A stretch of DNA of 32,905 nt from DATDCY01 sp031406795 [NCBI: Candidatus Rokuibacteriota bacterium]. GTDB taxonomy: Bacteria; JAUVQV01. Location of the stretch: the NCBI GenBank assembly GCA_031406795.1, contig JANOHV010000104.1, positions 1 to 32,905 on the forward strand, written 5' to 3'. Below, in pieces: positions 31,925 to 32,905 of the stretch. Position numbers and translations under genes: made by a program. Under the pieces are notes generated by a model, which had not been told where the DNA came from, did not search any database, and worked only from the letters and a program-made list of their open reading frames with translations. The first letter of the stretch is position 1. Each line of letters begins with the position of its first letter.

Positions 31925-32620
31925 CTACTTCGCGGTGCGTTGAGGTTTTTCCGGCTTCTCCGGTTTTTCCGGTCTTTCGGGTTTCTCCGGCTTTTCGACT
32001 TTCTCCGGCCGTTCGGGCTTGTCCAATTTCTCGGGTTTTTCGGGTTTCTCCGGTCGTTCAGGCTTGTCCAGCTTCGCAGGTTTTTCCATTTTCTCCGGCT
32101 TGTCGAGCTTGCTTCCGCGGTCGGGCTTCGCGCCGGTGCTGGTCTCAGGGGTGGTCAGAACCGGTTCGACAGGGACAACCGTCGCGTCCTTCTTCGCCTG
32201 TCCCTTGCCGACGACTTCGCCGAGCTTGAAGCCGTTCGCCTGAGCAATCTCGCCCCAGCCCATTCCCGCCTGGCGCTGGGCGAGCAGGCCGTCGAGAATC
32301 GGCGTTATCGGCAGCGCCGTGGTCTGCGCGGTCGAGATCTTCTGCGCCAGCGAGATGGCGATCTTGATCTCGCCCCACCCCAGACCGCTCGTGCGCATCG
32401 AAGTCACCTGCGCCGGGGCGACCCCGGCCTGCTCGGCCAGTTCCTTCACTTTCCCCGGTTCTACCGGCGGGATGGCTTCGGTTTCGGTGGTGGTTGTCTG
32501 ATCGGTCGGCGCGGGCGCCGGCACCTTCTGTTTGGTTTCGGCAAGTGCAGGACTCGCCGCGGCCCAGGACACTGTCAGTATCCCGGCACAAAGGACGATC
32601 CGGAACTTTGATCTATTCAT
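31925..32620 (-). CDS. Secreted protein with two GWGEI repeats and Pro-Glu-Lys-rich tail
   Basis: The 231-residue protein has a signal peptide at about 1-27. Its middle (about 55-145) contains two similar units, each with the core GWGEI (SGLGWGEIKIA and AGMGWGEIAQA) preceding a helix. From about 165 to 231 it is almost only Lys, Pro, Glu, Asp and Arg in a three-residue KPE/RPE rhythm, encoded by degenerate 9-bp units. Such tails are extended and can span the periplasm or bind the cell wall. The Shine-Dalgarno is strong (AGGAGGGG before ATG 32620). It is paired with the outer-membrane barrel gene, so a periplasmic partner role is inferred. I recognise no named family. Confidence 0.85.
   Translation of the reverse strand: MNRSKFRIVLCAGILTVSWAAASPALAETKQKVPAPAPTDQTTTTETEAIPPVEPGKVKELAEQAGVAPAQVTSMRTSGLGWGEIKIAISLAQKISTAQTTALPITPILDGLLAQRQAGMGWGEIAQANGFKLGEVVGKGQAKKDATVVPVEPVLTTPETSTGAKPDRGSKLDKPEKMEKPAKLDKPERPEKPEKPEKLDKPERPEKVEKPEKPERPEKPEKPEKPQRTAK
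31936..32107 (-). repeat. Degenerate short tandem repeat encoding the KPE-rich tail
   Basis: Units of about 9 bp resembling TTCTCCGGT/TTTTCCGGC on the plus strand recur through this stretch and encode the three-residue KPE/RPE pattern. Substitutions keep the charge pattern, so selection on the protein is likely. Confidence 0.7.
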
Positions 32621-32788
32621 GATCCCCTCCTGTTCTTTCTCGCATATCTGATCACTGCGTCGAGACTACTCCATTCGTCACCATCTTGACACGAGCAAAC
32701 ATAGTCTGGAAATCGGAAGGGAAATGTGACGCGAGACACACCAGCCGACCGCGTCATCTATACTAAAACAATGTTGGCCGCTGCTCCG

Positions 32789-32905
32789 TTACATCGGGCC
32801 TAACAAGCGGAGACGCACCAGTTTCTGCGCCAGAGCGTAGATGTCTTTCCCGCTTCCCGAGCGGCGGAGTCCGAGCGCCACGACGATAACGATTACCCGC
32901 GCTCG
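32789..32905 (-). CDS. Possible 3' end of a gene running in from the right edge
   Basis: An open frame of 38 codons enters at the right edge and stops at TAA (32789-32791). It reads a hydrophobic stretch (VIVIVVALGL) and then a basic helix (AQKLVRLRLLG). It is too short to recognise and may be chance. The gap 32621-32788 holds no gene that I can see. Confidence 0.25.
   Translation of the reverse strand, partial: RARVIVIVVALGLRRSGSGKDIYALAQKLVRLRLLGPM

Noticed and set aside
32621-32788. Promoter on either strand near the right edge
   Set aside because: A TTGACA at about 32686 on the plus strand has no -10 at proper spacing, and minus-strand candidates were equally weak.

Overview
This is a GC-rich, gene-dense bacterial chromosome segment. 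Paired-CXXCH multiheme cytochromes, a class III tetraheme cytochrome, System II (ResB/CcsA) cytochrome c maturation, NtrC-type regulation and an AbrB/PIN toxin-antitoxin pair suggest an anaerobic, metal- or sulfur-respiring lineage of the former Deltaproteobacteria (Desulfuromonadota/Desulfobacterota-like). That placement is inference from gene content only; no rRNA or other phylogenetic marker was analysed.

Positions 1-11430 (minus strand) hold one long run of eleven genes, transcribed from 11430 towards 1: tetraheme cytochrome c3, ResB, CcsA, a cytochrome with 13 CXXCH plus two atypical heme motifs, a redoxin-TPR protein, a pentaheme cytochrome, a second redoxin-TPR protein, a 41-residue membrane peptide, a membrane NapH/NosR-like ferredoxin, a sensor kinase with its own CXXCH heme motif, and a sigma-54-type response regulator cut by the window edge. 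It reads as a self-contained periplasmic electron-transfer module with its own heme-attachment machinery and a probable heme-based redox sensor. Both redoxin domains lack the catalytic cysteines.

Positions 11544-15106 hold a TMTC-like membrane TPR protein and a diheme cytochrome (plus strand), then a Sua5/YrdC tRNA-modification enzyme and a zinc-ribbon membrane protein (minus strand). Positions 15236-22403 (minus strand) carry glmU, glmS, gatC, gatA and gatB: amino-sugar synthesis followed by the tRNA amidotransferase. glmS and gatC overlap as TGATG. A repeat-built 66-codon ORF bridges gatC to gatA exactly, and gatB sits between two 88-bp inverted repeats lying 5 bp from its start and stop codons.

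Positions 22599-32905 hold an HD-GYP protein, a VapBC pair, CorA, a CDF-like cation transporter, a eukaryotic-type HisA (probably a leaderless transcript), a SWIM/SNF2 ATPase, an outer-membrane barrel with a Pro-Glu-Lys-rich periplasmic partner, and the possible tail of one more gene.

At least thirteen copies of a 25-bp element lie only between recognised protein-family genes, often as inverted pairs or tandem arrays. Each has a GTAG (or GCAG) foot, an 8-bp stem and a 5-nt loop. Structurally they are REP/BIME elements.
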